Positions 9,656-11,698 of a stretch of 11,698 nt of DNA are shown here, piece by piece. Location: positions 1 to 11,698 of the forward strand of contig JACZJD010000432.1 of assembly GCA_014860725.1 (NCBI GenBank). The letters run 5' to 3'. The stretch's first letter is position 1. Each line of letters opens with the position of its first letter. The stretch comes from Aquamicrobium sp. (GTDB taxonomy: Bacteria; Pseudomonadota; Alphaproteobacteria; Rhizobiales; Rhizobiaceae). The notes beneath the pieces are model-generated. The model ran no database searches and was not told the origin of the DNA. It saw nothing but the letters and a program-made list of their open reading frames with translations. A program made the position numbers and the translations under genes.

Positions 9656-9661
9656 CCCCCT
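9656..9661 (-). promoter_or_regulatory. Ribosome binding site of narK
   Basis: The minus strand reads AGGGGG, then a 6-base spacer (CTGCAC), then the ATG at 9647-9649. This site decides the narK start: the in-frame ATG further upstream at 9775 has no such context, and its extra 42 residues are basic and unlike the start of a NarK protein. Confidence 0.75.
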
Positions 9662-9734
9662 GCGTGCGGCGCTTTCGATGCGGCCTTCCAAGGCCTGTCG
9701 CACGCGAGGGTTTCCCCGCCGGAACGGGTTTCGC

Positions 9735-9748
9735 TTGATATGGATCAA
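9735..9748. promoter_or_regulatory. FNR/NarR-type box of the narK promoter
   Basis: The sequence TTGAT-ATGG-ATCAA is a perfect match in both half-sites to the FNR/NNR-class consensus (TTGAT-N4-ATCAA). Its centre (9741.5) lies about 93 bp upstream of the narK start codon. If it works as a class II activator site centred at -41.5, transcription would begin near 9700 and leave a leader of about 50 bases. No convincing -10 hexamer is visible there, which fits a promoter that depends on an activator. The likely binders are the product of the divergent narR gene next door and/or an oxygen-sensing FNR/FnrP-type protein encoded elsewhere. Confidence 0.85.
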
Positions 9749-9856
9749 TGGAATCTGGCCCGAAGTGAGAAACAAGGGCGGCTGGGGAATTCCGCAAGCA
9801 GCAGCGAATGCGACTTCGGGAGGAAGGCGTGCGGAGGACCCGAAACGACGACAAAT

Positions 9857-9886
9857 CCATCAAGCCCGAGCTTGATGGCAATCAAG
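9857..9886. promoter_or_regulatory. Second FNR-type box with an extra half-site, directly upstream of narR
   Basis: TTGAT-GGCA-ATCAA at 9872-9885 is a second perfect FNR-type palindrome (CTTGAT-N4-ATCAAG with its flanks). A third half-site, ATCAAG at 9859-9864, lies 6 bases before it, so that CCATCAAG (9857-9864) and CTTGATGG (9871-9878) form another inverted repeat with a 6-base loop. The box ends 11 bp before the narR ATG and abuts its ribosome binding site (AGGGG, 9888-9892). At that position it cannot be a class II activator site for a normal narR promoter, so autorepression or a roadblock is the simplest reading. Alternatively, narK-directed complexes bind here at a distance (137 bp between box centres). 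The match is seen directly; the function is inferred. Confidence 0.75.
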
Positions 9887-9896
9887 CAGGGGCCGA

Positions 9897-10595
9897 ATGA
9901 GATCGACCGATCTGCCGGAAGTCAGGGCGCTGCCGCTCTTCGAAAGCATGGCCGAAGCGAACTTCGAGCAGCTCATGCAGGCCGCCTATCTGCAGATTTT
10001 CCCGGCCCAGCTCGAGCTGATCAAGGAAGGCGAGCCGGCGGACTTCCTCTATGTCGTGATCGACGGCTGCGTCGAGCTCTATGCGAGCTGGAACGGCCAC
10101 GAGACCGTGCTGGAGATGGTGCGCCCGCTCGGCACCTTCATCCTCGCCGCAGTGCTCAAGGACGCCGTCTACCTCAAGAGCGGCCGCACCAACCAGCGCT
10201 CCAAGCTGCTGCTCATCCCGTCCGAGAACGTCAGGGAGGCGTTCCAGAACGACGGCGCCTTCGCCCGCGCCATCGTCGAGGAGCTGGCCGGGTGCTACCG
10301 CGAGGTGGTCAAGCAGCAGAAGGACCTGAAGCTGCGCACCGCCGTCGAGCGGCTGGCCAACAGCCTGCTGGTGCTCGACAGCGAGCAGCACGGCTCGGGC
10401 CGCATCGAGCTGCCCTACGACAAGCGCACGCTCGCCTCGCTGCTCGGCATGACGCCGGAGAACCTGTCGCGCGCCTTCAACACGCTGAAGCCCTACGGGG
10501 TCGAGGTCGACGGCGCCCGCATCCGCCTCAAGGACATCGCCGCGCTGGAGCGCCTGGCCAAGCCGACGCCGCTGATCGACGACGCGGCGATCTGA
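9897..10595 (+). CDS. narR: CRP/FNR-family transcriptional regulator, NarR-like
   Basis: This 232-residue regulator has the CRP/FNR architecture: an N-terminal cyclic-nucleotide-binding-like beta barrel (about residues 12-125), a long dimerisation helix (about 126-158) and a winged helix-turn-helix (about 165-215). The recognition helix region TPENLSRAFNTL carries E188, S191 and R192, equivalent to the E--SR of FNR that reads TTGAT half-sites, and such boxes flank both this gene and narK. There are only two cysteines (C58, C133) and no N-terminal cysteine cluster, so it should not hold the oxygen-sensing [4Fe-4S] cluster of FNR. In Paracoccus, a cluster-less FNR homologue called NarR lies beside narK and is needed for nitrate/nitrite induction of narKGHJI; orthology is inferred from the divergent position and these features. 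NnrR/Dnr-type regulators of NO response are alternatives. The start at 9897 has AGGGG 4 bases upstream and preserves the family N-terminus LPEVRALPLFESM. Confidence 0.88.
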   Translation: MRSTDLPEVRALPLFESMAEANFEQLMQAAYLQIFPAQLELIKEGEPADFLYVVIDGCVELYASWNGHETVLEMVRPLGTFILAAVLKDAVYLKSGRTNQRSKLLLIPSENVREAFQNDGAFARAIVEELAGCYREVVKQQKDLKLRTAVERLANSLLVLDSEQHGSGRIELPYDKRTLASLLGMTPENLSRAFNTLKPYGVEVDGARIRLKDIAALERLAKPTPLIDDAAI

Positions 10596-10608
10596 GGCCG
10601 TCCTGCCG

Positions 10609-11139
10609 TCAGAACAGCTCGACCGTGCCCGTCTCGACCGGGGCGACGACGGGGCGGATGCGCTTCTCGACGTCGAACACCTGGGCGCATTCGCGCTCCA
10701 TCAGCGACTGCCGCGCCCGGCCCGAGACCGGCCAGAACTGCACCTTGCGGCCGTGCTCGCCGCGCAGGCTGCCGCCGATGTGGCGGATGCCCTCGGCGGC
10801 GAGGAACCGGACCGCGAAATCCGCGTTCTGGTGGCCGATGTCGGTCAGCCCGTCGATCAGCCGCGCGCCGCCGAACAGCTTCGCCTCCAGCCGGTCGCGC
10901 CGCGCGCCGCTGTTGAGCAGCGCGTTGACCAGAAGCTCCATGGCGTGGACGCCGTAGCGCTGGGCCTCCCTGTCCACGGCCTGCGAGTGGCCGCCGGGCA
11001 GCAGGAAATGGTTCATGCCGCCGACGCCGGCGATCGGATCGCGGATGCAGGCGGCGACGCAGCTTCCCAGGATCGTGGTCAGGACCGCGTCCGGATGGTC
11101 GGAGATGTATTGCTCGCCCTGGACGACGTGGACCCGCAT
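10609..11139 (-). CDS. cheD: Chemoreceptor glutamine deamidase CheD
   Basis: CheD deamidates specific glutamines on methyl-accepting chemotaxis proteins and in some bacteria also works with CheC in adaptation. With the start at 11137-11139 the product is 176 residues, [20 protein letters not shown] onward. The catalytic Cys and His are C27 in TTILGSCVAACIRD and H44 in GGMNHFLLPGG, with T21 as the third residue, the same numbering as in the Thermotoga enzyme. Other family blocks are RYGVHAMELLVNALL, KLFGGA and IGHQNADF. An in-frame ATG 27 bases further upstream would add nine residues and overlap cheB by 28 bp; the chosen start overlaps the cheB stop by one base (TGATG), a normal coupled junction. 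The gene converges on narR with 13 bp between stop codons. Confidence 0.95.
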   Translation of the reverse strand: MRVHVVQGEQYISDHPDAVLTTILGSCVAACIRDPIAGVGGMNHFLLPGGHSQAVDREAQRYGVHAMELLVNALLNSGARRDRLEAKLFGGARLIDGLTDIGHQNADFAVRFLAAEGIRHIGGSLRGEHGRKVQFWPVSGRARQSLMERECAQVFDVEKRIRPVVAPVETGTVELF

Positions 11140-11698
11140 CACACGGTCTCCCGCGTCAGGTTGCACTGGTTGACGATCTCGGCGCCGATGCGCTCGAGCG
11201 GCAGCTGGCGCTCCACCGCGCCGATCTCGTGCGCGACCTTGGGCATGCCGTAGACGACGGAGGTCGATTCGTTCTGGCCGATGGTCGAGGCGCCGGCCTT
11301 GCGCATGGCGAGGAGCCCGCGCGCCCCGTCGCGGCCCATCCCGGTCAGGATGACGCCGACCGCGGCCGCGCCGGCCGCCTTGGCGACGGACTCGAACAGC
11401 ACGTCGACCGAGGGGCGGTGGCCGTTGACCGGCGGCTCGGCCACGAGCCGGCAGCGCAGATGCGCGTTGCCCGCGACCTGGAGGTGGCTTTCGCCGCCCG
11501 GCGCGAGCCAGATCTGGCCGACCTCGAGCGGCGCGCCCTCATAGGCCTCGCCGACCCGCGCCGCGCAGGTGCGGTTCAGCCGCTCGGCGAAGCTCCTGGT
11601 GAAGGTGCCGGGCATGTGCTGGGTGATGACCGTCGGCGGGCAGTTGGCCGGAAAGGCCGACAGCACCGTCAGCAGCGCCTCGACGCCGCCGGTGGACG
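11139..11698 (-). CDS. cheB: Chemotaxis response regulator methylesterase/deamidase CheB, C-terminal part (5' end outside window)
   Basis: CheB removes methyl groups from chemoreceptor glutamates when phosphorylated by CheA. Only the last 185 residues are visible. The fragment opens with [16 protein letters not shown], whose first residue (11694-11696) corresponds to the catalytic Ser of the GASTGG motif. The other two members of the Ser-His-Asp triad are the His in [18 protein letters not shown] (codon 11616-11618) and the Asp in [14 protein letters not shown] (codon 11328-11330). The block [20 protein letters not shown] is also typical. The N-terminal receiver domain must lie beyond the window. 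A GTG at 11664-11666 is an internal codon, not a start, because the reading frame stays open and conserved up to the window edge. The stop overlaps the cheD start, so the two form an operon. Confidence 0.95.
   Translation of the reverse strand, partial: STGGVEALLTVLSAFPANCPPTVITQHMPGTFTRSFAERLNRTCAARVGEAYEGAPLEVGQIWLAPGGESHLQVAGNAHLRCRLVAEPPVNGHRPSVDVLFESVAKAAGAAAVGVILTGMGRDGARGLLAMRKAGASTIGQNESTSVVYGMPKVAHEIGAVERQLPLERIGAEIVNQCNLTRETV

Noticed and set aside
9650..9775. Longer narK start at 9775 (42 extra residues)
   Set aside because: It would translate through the FNR box and its extra residues are basic and unlike NarK. The ATG at 9649 has a well-placed AGGGGG.
6839..10957. Plus-strand open frame of 1372 codons running opposite narK and then through narR out of frame
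   Set aside because: The product is low-complexity (runs of HRDDGEE-like residues). The frame conflicts with narK, narR and cheD, all of which have clear family motifs, so it is a GC-bias artefact.
11137..11166. Longer cheD start at 11166
   Set aside because: It would overlap cheB by 28 bp. The ATG at 11139 gives a one-base TGATG junction and places catalytic C27 and H44 as in known CheD.

Overview
The window comes from a high-GC bacterium, most likely an alphaproteobacterium (perhaps Rhizobiales/Hyphomicrobiales or a Paracoccus-like lineage). The evidence is strong G/C bias at third codon positions, a two-domain fused NarK, a NarR-type regulator without Fe-S cysteines divergent from narK, and an adjacent cheB-cheD pair. 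The genus cannot be fixed from the sequence alone.

Layout. Positions 1-9649, all minus strand, hold one compact respiratory nitrate reductase operon in the order narK-narG-narH-narJ-narI, followed by the first 43 codons of a sixth gene, probably a parvulin-type peptidyl-prolyl isomerase cut by the window edge. The genes are tightly packed: 16 bp narK-narG, ATGA overlaps at narG/narH and narH/narJ, 14 bp narJ-narI, and 14 bp narI to the last gene. The 247-bp divergent control region (9650-9896) contains two perfect FNR-type boxes (TTGAT-N4-ATCAA). One lies upstream of narK, and one lies directly in front of the plus-strand regulator gene narR (9897-10595). narR converges, with only 13 bp between stop codons, on a minus-strand chemotaxis pair: cheD (10609-11139) and the C-terminal methylesterase half of cheB (11139 to beyond 11698).

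How the genes work together. NarK imports nitrate and probably exports nitrite. NarGHI is the membrane-bound quinol:nitrate oxidoreductase whose active site faces the cytoplasm. NarJ is its assembly chaperone, and the putative isomerase may help fold the complex. NarR, a CRP/FNR-family activator whose recognition helix keeps the E--SR signature for TTGAT half-sites, is expected to switch on narK through the 9735-9748 box and to act on its own gene through the second box. CheD and CheB are chemoreceptor-modifying enzymes and are probably unrelated in function to the nar operon.

Main anomalies. (1) narH carries a one-base deletion near 2627-2629, so the sequence as given would make a 175-residue truncated beta subunit. 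(2) The narR leader has three FNR half-sites that form two mutually exclusive palindromes next to the Shine-Dalgarno, and a short unlisted ORF ends in an ATGA overlap with the narR start. (3) NarK, NarG, NarH and NarI all end in (A/P)-A-E, and two gene junctions share the same ten bases. I saw no CRISPR, transposon, tRNA/rRNA or prophage signal, and no clearly new biological system.
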